Positions 16,439 to 24,000 of a stretch of DNA of 64,000 nt are shown piece after piece (the stretch's first letter is position 1; the number at the start of each line of letters is the position of its first letter). The stretch spans positions 310,001-374,000 of the forward strand of contig CAMWFH010000001.1 of assembly GCA_947173485.1 (NCBI GenBank), read 5' to 3'. The stretch comes from an uncultured Clostridia bacterium. Its GTDB lineage: Bacteria; Bacillota; Clostridia; Oscillospirales; Oscillospiraceae. The notes under the pieces were generated by a model, which searched no databases, had not been told where the DNA came from, and worked only from the letters and a program-made list of their open reading frames with translations. Position numbers and translations under genes: made by a program.

Positions 16439-16456
16439 TTGCACACGAACGTGCAA
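16439..16456. repeat. Inverted repeat upstream of the particle block
   Basis: TTGCAC-ACGAAC-GTGCAA, perfect 6-bp arms, lies about 45 bp before the first terminase gene in the divergent region shared with ridA. It is a possible operator for the phage-derived block. No good promoter is recognisable for that block. Confidence 0.4.
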
Positions 16457-16496
16457 CAGAAGATCTGCCCCTGCCAAAAATAGGCCGCCGGACCCG

Positions 16497-16525
16497 TTGA
16501 CCCCGGCGGAGATATCTGTTACAAT
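16497..16525 (+). promoter_or_regulatory. Promoter of ridA
   Basis: TTGACC (16497-16502), 17-bp spacer, TACAAT (16520-16525); the ribosome binding site AAAGGAGG follows about 17 bp later. Confidence 0.75.
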
Positions 16526-16554
16526 GCTCCTATCAAAATACAAAGGAGGCCCCT

Positions 16555-16932
16555 ATGAAAACAGTTCTTGCCACCGATAAAGCTCCCTCTGCCATCGGTC
16601 CCTACAGCCAGGGCATCGCTGCCGGCTCCCTGGTGATCACCTCCGGCCAGCTGCCGGTAGATCCCGCCACCGGCGCCTTTGCCGAGGGCGGCATCGCCGG
16701 CCAGACCCGCCAGTCCCTGGAGAACGTGAAGGCCATCCTGGCCCAGGCCGGCCTGGGCATGGAGGACATCATCAAGACCACCGTGTTCCTCAAGGACATG
16801 AACGACTTCGCCGCCATGAACGAGGCCTACGCCGCCTTCTTCCCCTCTGATCCCCCGGCCCGCAGCGCGGTGGAGGTCGCCCGCCTGCCCAAGGACGCCC
16901 GAATCGAGATCGAGGTCATCGCCGTCAAATAA
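16555..16932 (+). CDS. RidA-family enamine/imine deaminase
   Basis: 125 residues, full length for RidA. AIGPYSQGI, GQLPVDP, the conserved arginine in PPARSAVEVARLP and the final EIEVIAVK are all present. RidA hydrolyses reactive 2-aminoacrylate and related imines made by PLP enzymes. That would be useful in a cell that makes L-serine dehydratase, although that enzyme (47.9-49.5 kb) is the Fe-S type. It is a single-gene unit with its own promoter. Confidence 0.93.
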   Translation: MKTVLATDKAPSAIGPYSQGIAAGSLVITSGQLPVDPATGAFAEGGIAGQTRQSLENVKAILAQAGLGMEDIIKTTVFLKDMNDFAAMNEAYAAFFPSDPPARSAVEVARLPKDARIEIEVIAVK

Positions 16933-16945
16933 GCGCAAAAAATGA

Positions 16946-16983
16946 CCCTCCCCTGGCAGGAGACATCTCCTGCCAGGGGAGGG
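16946..16983 (-). terminator. Long perfect hairpin after ridA
   Basis: CCCTCCCCTGGCAGGAG pairs perfectly with CTCCTGCCAGGGGAGGG (17 bp, 4-nt loop). The U-tract side faces the minus strand (TCATTTTTT); on the plus strand only CTACTGTT follows. It can stop antisense transcription and may also cap the ridA mRNA. Confidence 0.6.
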
Positions 16984-17075
16984 CTACTGTTCCAATGAGC
17001 AAGACCGTTCTCCCGCGGCTGCGTTGGAGAGCGGTCGATACGGATCGTACGATCGACAAAAGGAGAAGATCTGTC

Positions 17076-18464
17076 GTGGCAAAAAGCACACGGCCCCCTT
17101 GGGCCAACAAGCTGCGCAGGCAGCTTGCCCGCGCCGGCGAGCATGACCAGGGACTTTCCCGCTTTGGCGCTGATAGTCACAACTACCAGCTGGATCCCCC
17201 CGCCTCAGAGGAAACGATCGCCGCCTTCGAGGCGCGCTGCGGCATCTCCCTGCCGGAGGGGTACCGGGATTTCCTGCTGTGGATGGGGAACGGCGGCGCG
17301 GGTCCCTTTTACGGCCTGTATCCTCTGGGCGCGGCGGAGCCCTGCCAGCTCCCAGACTATGCCGGCGGGGCGGTCCTGCCCCTGGGCACCCAGGGCTGCA
17401 CCCTGATGACCGGCCTGGTCCTGGACGGCCCCGACCGGGGGCGGGTGATCTACTACGACAAGGACCAATGCTCACCGCCCACCCTTATGCGGGAACCGGA
17501 CTTTCTGGCCTGGTACGAGCGCTGGACCCGTGAGGTGATCGCCGGCTATGACGATGAGGAGATGTACTTCGGCCTGTATCTGGACGGCAAGCCCCAGGAG
17601 CTGATGGCGCTGTACGAGGGGACGGCGGATGTGCAGGCCCGTATCGAGATCGTGGAGAGCTGCTACAAATTCCCCGAGCTGCCCGCCAAGCAAAAGGCCT
17701 ACTTCAAGAAGGCCTGCGACAGCGAGCAGGACCCCGGACTGCGCATGGCCCTTATCAAGATGCTCTGCTGCTTCCGCGTCCCCGGCATGGTGGAGCAGAT
17801 CGGCGTTCTATGGGACCTTGGGGCCTATCCAGAGGCCATCTCAGTCATCTGCTATGAGGGGGGCTGGGAGGCCAAAGAGACCTGGTGGCCCCGGGTGCTG
17901 GAGAAGATGTCCTCTCTCCGGGGCCAGCCCTTCCGGGACGCCTGCGGCATCTTTACTACCCTGAAGGACCGCCCGGAGATCCACGCCGGGCTACTGAAGG
18001 ACCAGCTACATCGGACGGACCTGGACCGGAACGATAGAAACACCCTGTTCACCACTCTGAGCAAGCTCCATGGCCGGGAGGAGGTGCTGGACTACTTCCT
18101 GGACTACCTGCCCGATGAGAAAAACCACGAACGGGAGGAGTATTCCACCCTGATCTTCGCCATCTGGGTGACGAAGGGAATCTGTGACCCCCGGCTGGAG
18201 CGGCTCTGGGTGTCGCTGCTGGACAAGTTCCGCACCACCCAGGACGCCAAGGAGGACTACAAGGGGAGCCAGATGCACCTGAAGAGCATGATCGATCCGA
18301 ACAAGGACTGCTGCGTTGGGGCCAGCCACCCCTTCGGCGTGATCTGCTCCAACCTGATGAACTGTCTGGACCTCTTTGGCCTGGACTACCGGGGGGCCTG
18401 GAGGCTTTTGATGGATAACGGGCGGTGGGCGCTCTGGAAACAGGAACACGGGCTCGCGACATGA
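17076..18464 (+). CDS. SMI1/KNR4 (SUKH) domain protein
   Basis: 462 residues from a GTG at 17076 with AAAAGGAGAAGA upstream; an ATG at 16995 lacks a ribosome binding site. Residues about 35-160 form a SUKH domain (SEETIAAFEARCGISLPEGYRDFLLWMGNGGAGPF split across two motifs, then GLYPLG and YYDKDQ). The rest is a helical region of about 300 residues without a recognised domain. SUKH proteins are often immunity proteins of toxin systems, but no toxin gene is adjacent. It ends in a strong terminator. Confidence 0.75.
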   Translation: MAKSTRPPWANKLRRQLARAGEHDQGLSRFGADSHNYQLDPPASEETIAAFEARCGISLPEGYRDFLLWMGNGGAGPFYGLYPLGAAEPCQLPDYAGGAVLPLGTQGCTLMTGLVLDGPDRGRVIYYDKDQCSPPTLMREPDFLAWYERWTREVIAGYDDEEMYFGLYLDGKPQELMALYEGTADVQARIEIVESCYKFPELPAKQKAYFKKACDSEQDPGLRMALIKMLCCFRVPGMVEQIGVLWDLGAYPEAISVICYEGGWEAKETWWPRVLEKMSSLRGQPFRDACGIFTTLKDRPEIHAGLLKDQLHRTDLDRNDRNTLFTTLSKLHGREEVLDYFLDYLPDEKNHEREEYSTLIFAIWVTKGICDPRLERLWVSLLDKFRTTQDAKEDYKGSQMHLKSMIDPNKDCCVGASHPFGVICSNLMNCLDLFGLDYRGAWRLLMDNGRWALWKQEHGLAT

Positions 18465-18496
18465 TCTTCTATAAAAAGGGATATTGCACATACGCC

Positions 18497-18551
18497 ATGC
18501 TGATCGGGGGGATCTCTTCTTTGCAGAGAGATCCCCCCGATCAGCATTTTC
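18497..18551 (+). terminator. Terminator after the SUKH gene
   Basis: ATGCTGATCGGGGGGATCTCT pairs perfectly with AGAGATCCCCCCGATCAGCAT around a short loop, then TTTTCC. Confidence 0.85.
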
Positions 18552-18589
18552 CTGACAGCTCTTACCGGCAGTCTTTACACCGTTCCCTG

Positions 18590-19987
18590 TCAGTGGTCCA
18601 AGCACTCATAGACCGCCCGCATGGCCCGCTGGGTCATATAGCAGTCCACCTTGGCCACCACCTCAAAGGGCGCGTGCATACTCAGCACCGGCACCCCGGC
18701 ATCGATGGTGTCGATGTTCCGGTTGGCCATATACTTGGCCACGGTGCCGCCGCCGCCTAAGTCCACCTTGCCCAGCTCGCCCATCTGCCAAAGCACGTTC
18801 TTCTCTGTAAAGGCCCGGCGCAGGCGGGCCACCACCTCGGCGGAGGCGTCGGAGGCCCCGGACTTGCCCCTGGCGCCGGTGTACTTGCAGATGCCCACAC
18901 CGTAGTTGAGCCGGCAGGCGTTGCGCCGGTCGAACACATCGGCATAGCAGGGGTCGAAGGCGGCGGTCACATCGGCGGAGAGGCAGAAGGACTTTTCCAG
19001 GCAGTCCGCCAAGGCCGCGCCCTGCCCCTCGCACAGCCGGCGGAGGAAGGTGTCGAAGGCGGCGGACTGCATCCCGCTGACCCCCTCGGAACCGATCTCC
19101 TCCTTGTCCACCAGCAAACAGACCGCCGTCCGCTCCGGCACGGCGGGGAGGGTCAGCATGGCGTCCAGGGCCGCGTAGGCGCAGACCCGGTCGTCGTGGC
19201 CGTAGGCGCCGATCATGCTGCCATCGATGCCGATCTCACAGCTCATCCCCGCCGGCACCGCGCTCAGCTCCGCCGAGAGGAAGTCCTCCTCGGTGATGCC
19301 GTACTTCTCATACAGCGCCCGCATCACCGCCAGCTTTACCCGGTCCTTGTCCTCCGGCTCCCCCAGGGGGCAGCTGCCCAGCAGGATATTGAGGTTCTCC
19401 CCAGGGAACGCCTCCCCCAGGGTCTTCTTGTTCTGCTCCTGGCCCAGATGGGGCAGGAGATCGGTGATCACCAGCTTCGCCTCGTCCCCCTCGCCGATGG
19501 CCACCTCCACGTTGGTCCCATCGGTGAGGGACACCACGCCCCGCAGCTCCAGGGGCGTAGCCACCCACTGGTACTTACGGATCCCCCCGTAGTAGTGGGT
19601 CTTGCCATAGGCCAGCTCCCCATCCTCATAGAGGGGGCAGGGCTTCAGGTCCAGCCGGGGGCTGTCGATATGGGCGGCGACGATCGTCGCGCCGTGGCTG
19701 AGGTCCCGCTTCCCGACCACCGCCAGAAAGACCGCCTTCTCCCGGTTGACGAAATACACCTTGTCCCCCGCCGCCAGCTTTGCTCCGGGCGCAAGGGGCT
19801 CGAACCCCTTCGCCTGGGCCAGCCGGAGGGTCTCCTTCACACATTCCCGCTCGGTCTTGCCCCGGTCCAGGTAGGCCCGGTACCTCCGGCAGTAGTCCTC
19901 CATGGCGGCCCGATCGCCCTCAGTCAGCACGTCATAGCCGTTCCGGCTCTTGTGCAGCAGCTTTTCCTTCCATTCCTTCGCGTCCAT
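18590..19987 (-). CDS. M18-family aminopeptidase
   Basis: 465 residues from the ATG at 19987, which has AAGGAGG 9 bp upstream. The M18 zinc motifs are present: AAHIDSPRLDLKP (His ligand), DKEEIGSEG (catalytic Glu and Zn ligand), YGHDDRVCAY and SMHAPFEV near the C-terminus. It is a cytosolic peptidase removing N-terminal, often acidic, residues. It is the last gene of the murF-to-M18 run. There is no stop codon between the coaE frame and this ATG, so a fused 673-residue product is also possible. Confidence 0.88.
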   Translation of the reverse strand: MDAKEWKEKLLHKSRNGYDVLTEGDRAAMEDYCRRYRAYLDRGKTERECVKETLRLAQAKGFEPLAPGAKLAAGDKVYFVNREKAVFLAVVGKRDLSHGATIVAAHIDSPRLDLKPCPLYEDGELAYGKTHYYGGIRKYQWVATPLELRGVVSLTDGTNVEVAIGEGDEAKLVITDLLPHLGQEQNKKTLGEAFPGENLNILLGSCPLGEPEDKDRVKLAVMRALYEKYGITEEDFLSAELSAVPAGMSCEIGIDGSMIGAYGHDDRVCAYAALDAMLTLPAVPERTAVCLLVDKEEIGSEGVSGMQSAAFDTFLRRLCEGQGAALADCLEKSFCLSADVTAAFDPCYADVFDRRNACRLNYGVGICKYTGARGKSGASDASAEVVARLRRAFTEKNVLWQMGELGKVDLGGGGTVAKYMANRNIDTIDAGVPVLSMHAPFEVVAKVDCYMTQRAMRAVYECLDH

Positions 19988-20611
19988 AGGACCTGTTCCT
20001 CCTTGTAAAACTGTATGCCTGCCCGGCAGGCCGGAGAGCAGCGCGGTGAAAAACGCCTGGGCCTGGCCCCGGAAGCTCTCCCGGTCCCCGGCCCGGTTCT
20101 CCAGCAGGTAGCCGCAGCGGCAGTAGTAGCTGTCCGGCTTCTGGGCGGCGATCCGGCGGCGGGCGTAGTCCTCGCTGATGCCGTCCCGGGCCATGATGCG
20201 CGCAAGGCGCAGGGCCTGGGGGGCGGTGACGGCCACCGTGGCGTCACAAATCTTCCCCAGCCCGCTCTCCAGCAGATCGATGGCGTCGATCACCCCGATG
20301 CCGCCGCCGGCCCTCTCCAGCTCCCGCATCACCGCCCGCCGCATGACGGGATAGACCACGCCGTCCAGTCTGGCCAGTTCCCGTGGGTCCCCAAAGACCA
20401 GTGTGCCCAGCTTCTGCCGGTCCAACTCCCCCGTGGGAAGGAAGATCGGACCGAAGGCCGCCGTCAGGGCCCTCCGCAGCTCCTCGTCCTGCCGGAGGAG
20501 CCGGTGATAGAGGGCATCGCAGTCGATGACGTGCCCCCCCATCTCCCGCAGCACCTCCAGCGCCGTGGTCTTGCCGGCCCCGGTGGGCCCGGTGATCCCG
20601 ATGATCGTCAT
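19988..20611 (-). CDS. coaE: Dephospho-CoA kinase, frame continues into M18 gene
   Basis: At least 208 residues from the ATG at 20611 (GGAGGTG upstream). The P-loop GPTGAGKTT, the VIDCDALYH motif, GVVYPVMRR and the RIAAQ lid segment identify dephospho-CoA kinase, the last step of CoA synthesis. The family normally ends close to ALLSGLPG, but here the frame reads on through 11-12 extra codons and an internal ribosome binding site into the aminopeptidase. Loss of the stop codon by mutation, or an assembly error, would explain this. It is coupled to tsaC upstream (3-bp gap). Confidence 0.85.
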
Positions 20612-20614
20612 AGC

Positions 20615-21628
20615 CTACACCTCCACCACATGGAAGCCCGCCGCCTTCTTCAGCCGGTTGGCCACCGCCAGCCCCAGCCCCGTCTCGCTGGGGCACTGGG
20701 CATAGATCTCCGTCACGCCGGTGCTGTCGAAGGACCGGAGGGCATCGAACACCCGCCGGGCCTGGACCCCCTGGTCTCCGGCGCCGCCGATGTCCCGCAC
20801 TGTGCCGCTCTGGAACAGCGGGGCATACTCCGTAAAGCAGATCACCCCGGTCCGGGGCGTCAGCCGCCGGCATATGTAGGCGGCGCTGGCCTCGCCGGGC
20901 CCGGTGACCACTGTCACTGGGGCCTTGGGGGCGTAGTGGCGGTACTTCATGCCGGGGGCCATGGGCCGCTCCTCCGCCCGGAGGGGACGGAGCAGAGCGG
21001 CGTCCACCGCCACCTCCCCAAGGACCTTTTGCAGCTCCTCCAGGGGCAGCCCGCCGGGGCGCAGCAGCCGGGGGACCGGGGCGGTCAGGTCTATGATGGT
21101 GCTCTCCACCCCCACGCCGCAGGGCCCGCCGTCTAAGATCGCGTCGATCTTCCCCGCCATGTCCTCCCACATATGCCCGGCGCAGGTGGGGCTGGGCCGG
21201 CCGGAGACGTTCCCCGAGGGGGCCGCCACCGGCACACCGGCGGCCCGGATCGCCGCCAGGGTCACCGGGTGGTCCGGGCACCGGACGCCCACCGTATCCA
21301 GCCCCGCCGTCACGATATCCGGCACGTTCTCCCGCCGGGGCAGGACCATGGTCAGCGGTCCCGGCCAGCACCGCTCCGCCAACTCGTAGGCCGCCGGCGG
21401 GATGTTCCGGCAGTACCGGTCCAGCCACTCCGCCTCCGGGATGTGGAGGATCAGAGGGTTGTCCTGGGGGCGGCCCTTGGCGGTGAAGATCCTAGCCACG
21501 GCCTCGGGGCAGAGCCCGTTGGCTCCCAGTCCATAGACCGTCTCCGTGGGGATGCCCACCAGCCCCCCTTCCCGCAGGATCGCGGCGGCGGTGTCGATGT
21601 CCTTCTCAGTCAGCAGCTTCGTCTCCAT
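20615..21628 (-). CDS. tsaC: L-threonylcarbamoyladenylate synthase (Sua5 type)
   Basis: 337 residues: an N-terminal YrdC/TsaC domain (GGLVGIPTETVYGLG, KGRPQDNPL, APSGNVSGRPSPT) followed by the Sua5 C-terminal domain (PGMKYRHYAPKAPV), so it is the long form often called Sua5/YwlC. It makes threonylcarbamoyl-AMP for t6A37 of ANN-decoding tRNAs. The ATG overlaps the prfA stop by spacing of one base, so it is translationally coupled. prfA-tsaC linkage is common in Firmicutes. Confidence 0.93.
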   Translation of the reverse strand: METKLLTEKDIDTAAAILREGGLVGIPTETVYGLGANGLCPEAVARIFTAKGRPQDNPLILHIPEAEWLDRYCRNIPPAAYELAERCWPGPLTMVLPRRENVPDIVTAGLDTVGVRCPDHPVTLAAIRAAGVPVAAPSGNVSGRPSPTCAGHMWEDMAGKIDAILDGGPCGVGVESTIIDLTAPVPRLLRPGGLPLEELQKVLGEVAVDAALLRPLRAEERPMAPGMKYRHYAPKAPVTVVTGPGEASAAYICRRLTPRTGVICFTEYAPLFQSGTVRDIGGAGDQGVQARRVFDALRSFDSTGVTEIYAQCPSETGLGLAVANRLKKAAGFHVVEV

Positions 21629-21629
21629 A

Positions 21630-22697
21630 TCACTCCTGGCTCCCCGCCAGCTTCTCCGCCTGGTCGGCGGTGACTAAGGCATCGATCAGGGGGTCCAAGC
21701 GGCCCGCCATGATCTGGTCGATGTTGAAGTTCTTGCTGTCCCCTCCCAGCCGGTGGTCGGTGACCCGGTTCTGGGGGAAGTTATAGGTGCGGATCCGCTC
21801 GCTCCGGTCCCCGGAGCCCACCTGGCTCCGCCGCTGGGCGGCGATGGCGGCGTTCTGCTTCGCCTGCTCCGCCTCATAGAGCTTGGAGCGCAGGATCTTC
21901 ATGGCCCGGTCCTTGTTCTTGTACTGGCTGCGCTCATCCTGGCACTCCACCACCACCCCTGTGGGCAGATGGGTGATGCGGATGGCACTCTCGGTCTTGT
22001 TGACGTGCTGTCCCCCCGCGCCGGAGGAGCGGAAGGTGTCGATCTGGAGGTCCCGGGGGTCGATGGAGAACTCCACCTCCTCCATCTCCGGCAGCACCGC
22101 CACGGTGGCGGCGCTGGTCTGGATCCGGCCGCTGCTCTCGGTCACCGGCACCCGCTGGACCCGATGGGCCCCGCTCTCGAACTTCAGCCGGGACCAGGCC
22201 CCCTCCCCCTCGATCAAAAAGCTGATCTCCTTGATGCCCCCCAGCTCCGTCTCGCTGGCGGACACCACCTCCAGCCGCCACCCCCGGCTCTCGGCATAGA
22301 GGCTGTACATCCGAAAGAGGTCCCCGGCGAAGAGCATCGCCTCCTCGCCCCCCACGCCGCCCCGAATCTCCATGATGACGTTGCGGCTGTCGTTGGGGTC
22401 CTTGGGCAGCAGCAGGATCCGCAGTTCCCCCTCCAGCCGCTCCACGTCCCCCTTGGCCCGCTGGAGCTCCTCCTGGGCCATCTCCTTCAGCTCCGGGTCC
22501 CGCAGCAGCTCCCTGGCCTCCTCCATATCCGCCAGGGCCCGGCAGTAGGCCCGGTAGGCCAGCGCGATGGGCTCCAGCTCCCGCTGCTCCCGGCTGAGGG
22601 ACCGGAGGAGGGCGGCATCGGCATAGACGCTCGCGTCGCTCAGCCGCTCCTGGACCTCCTGGTAGCGGAGGTCGATCGCCCGCAGCTTATCCAGCAT
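21630..22697 (-). CDS. prfA: Peptide chain release factor 1
   Basis: 355 residues from the ATG at 22697. The GGQ motif ([17 protein letters not shown]) that drives peptidyl-tRNA hydrolysis is intact. The PCRF domain ([20 protein letters not shown]) and the conserved [16 protein letters not shown] end are present. The PVTESSG stretch is in the tripeptide (PxT) recognition position of RF1, which reads UAA/UAG. It overlaps the flavodoxin gene by 11 bp. Confidence 0.96.
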   Translation of the reverse strand: MLDKLRAIDLRYQEVQERLSDASVYADAALLRSLSREQRELEPIALAYRAYCRALADMEEARELLRDPELKEMAQEELQRAKGDVERLEGELRILLLPKDPNDSRNVIMEIRGGVGGEEAMLFAGDLFRMYSLYAESRGWRLEVVSASETELGGIKEISFLIEGEGAWSRLKFESGAHRVQRVPVTESSGRIQTSAATVAVLPEMEEVEFSIDPRDLQIDTFRSSGAGGQHVNKTESAIRITHLPTGVVVECQDERSQYKNKDRAMKILRSKLYEAEQAKQNAAIAAQRRSQVGSGDRSERIRTYNFPQNRVTDHRLGGDSKNFNIDQIMAGRLDPLIDALVTADQAEKLAGSQE

Positions 22698-23175
22698 AGA
22701 CGATCCCCCGCAGCTGGCGGATGAACTCCGCCCGCCAGAACGCCTCGCCGGCCTCCCCCACCTGGAGGGACACCCACTGGAGATGGGGCGCGGCGGTATA
22801 CTGGTCCATCTGCCGGCAGACCTCCTCATAGCGCTGGTGGCTGCTCCTGGTAAGGACATAGGCCGACCAGCGGAGGTCGCTGCCGTATTTTTTCAGGAAC
22901 TCCCGAATCACCGGGCTGCACCGGCCCGCCCAGATGGGGGTGCCGATGATGACCAGGTCGTACTCGGTGATGGGCCGGGCGGTACGGAACGGCTCCAGCG
23001 GCCGGGTGGACTTGCGCACCGCGTCAAAGCAGGCGGGCACCACCTTCAGCTTGCCCTGGCGGTCCAGCCCGTCGGTCAGCTCCACCAGCTCGGCGTCCAG
23101 CTCTTCGGCGATGGCCGTCATGGCCTGCCGGGTCTTGCCCGTGCGGGAGTGATATACGCAGAGGATATTGGACAT
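22687..23175 (-). CDS. Flavodoxin-like protein
   Basis: 162 residues with the flavodoxin fold: SNILCVYHSRTGKTRQAM contains the FMN phosphate loop (SRTGKT), followed by the YDLVIIGTPIWAGRCSP loop that stacks on the isoalloxazine. The sequence is closer to flavodoxin/NAD(P)H-oxidoreductase-like proteins than to classic electron-transfer flavodoxins. RBS AAAGGAGG is good. It overlaps prfA. The partner enzyme is unknown. Confidence 0.85.
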   Translation of the reverse strand: MSNILCVYHSRTGKTRQAMTAIAEELDAELVELTDGLDRQGKLKVVPACFDAVRKSTRPLEPFRTARPITEYDLVIIGTPIWAGRCSPVIREFLKKYGSDLRWSAYVLTRSSHQRYEEVCRQMDQYTAAPHLQWVSLQVGEAGEAFWRAEFIRQLRGIVYAG

Positions 23176-23229
23176 AGCGGTCCTCCTTTTTCATAAAGGT
23201 TCGATAAAACGAAACGATCCGGCCGGCGC

Positions 23230-24000
23230 TCACAGCCCCGACAGCGCCCCGGCGATGCCTGTCCGCAGGGCGGCGATGCCGAAGGCCTCCCGGATATAGT
23301 AGTTGACCGTCAGGGGCAGATAGGCCATCCCCGGAGGCATATGGGCCGCCACGGGGATGAACCCCTCGCCGTCCCAGTAGAGCTTGGCGCGGCAGAGGTG
23401 GTAGTCGGAGGTGACCACCGCCACCTGGGCGTCCGGGCCCAGGCCCAAGGTCTCCAGGATGGCCTTGGAGTAGCGGATGTTCTCCTCTGTGTCCACCGCC
23501 TGCTCTTCCAGATAGATCCGGTCCGCCTCCACGCCCCGGTCTATGAGATACCCGGCCATACACGCCGCCTCGGTGATCTCCTCCCCCGGCCCCTGGGCCC
23601 CGGTGACGATGATGGGGATATCCGGTTTATCCTCGATATACTGCAAGCAGGCCCGCAGCCGGACGGCCAGGCTGAGAGAGGGCGTCCGGCCATTGACCCC
23701 GGCCCCCAGGACGACCACCGCCTGGGGCGTCCGCTCATAGTCGGTGTGGCTGTTCAGAAGGACCTCCACCTCCAGCCCGACGAAGAGGAGGGTCCCCACC
23801 AGCACCCATCCCAGCAGGACCTGGCGGACCACATGGACCGCCGGCTTTTTCTGATGGACCTCCAGCAGCCCCCACGCCAAAAAGAAGACTGTGGCACAGA
23901 GGCAGAGGAAGCCGCAGAACCGGACCGCGGTGAACACATAGCGCATCAAGGCGCCCAGAACGCCTAAAGTCCCCGCCAGCACATACCAGCGCTTCCTCAT
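23230..24000 (-). CDS. DUF218 (YdcF/SanA/ElyC-like) membrane protein
   Basis: 256 residues from the ATG at 24000, which overlaps the ABC-F stop (GAGGAGG upstream). Three membrane segments lie in the first 85 residues. The DUF218 domain follows: VVLGAGVNGRTPSLSLAVRL, IIVTGAQGPGEEITEA, YLEEQAVDTEENIRYSK and VVTSDYHLCRAKL, all with the family's conserved polar residues. Homologues such as SanA and ElyC affect envelope integrity, which fits its place next to murF. The reaction is not known. Confidence 0.88.
   Translation of the reverse strand: MRKRWYVLAGTLGVLGALMRYVFTAVRFCGFLCLCATVFFLAWGLLEVHQKKPAVHVVRQVLLGWVLVGTLLFVGLEVEVLLNSHTDYERTPQAVVVLGAGVNGRTPSLSLAVRLRACLQYIEDKPDIPIIVTGAQGPGEEITEAACMAGYLIDRGVEADRIYLEEQAVDTEENIRYSKAILETLGLGPDAQVAVVTSDYHLCRAKLYWDGEGFIPVAAHMPPGMAYLPLTVNYYIREAFGIAALRTGIAGALSGL

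Noticed and set aside
3900..16600. Attachment-site direct repeats around the phage-derived block
   Set aside because: No matching repeat was seen at the two edges by eye, and tRNA-Val lies outside with another gene set between. A computed repeat search could still find one.
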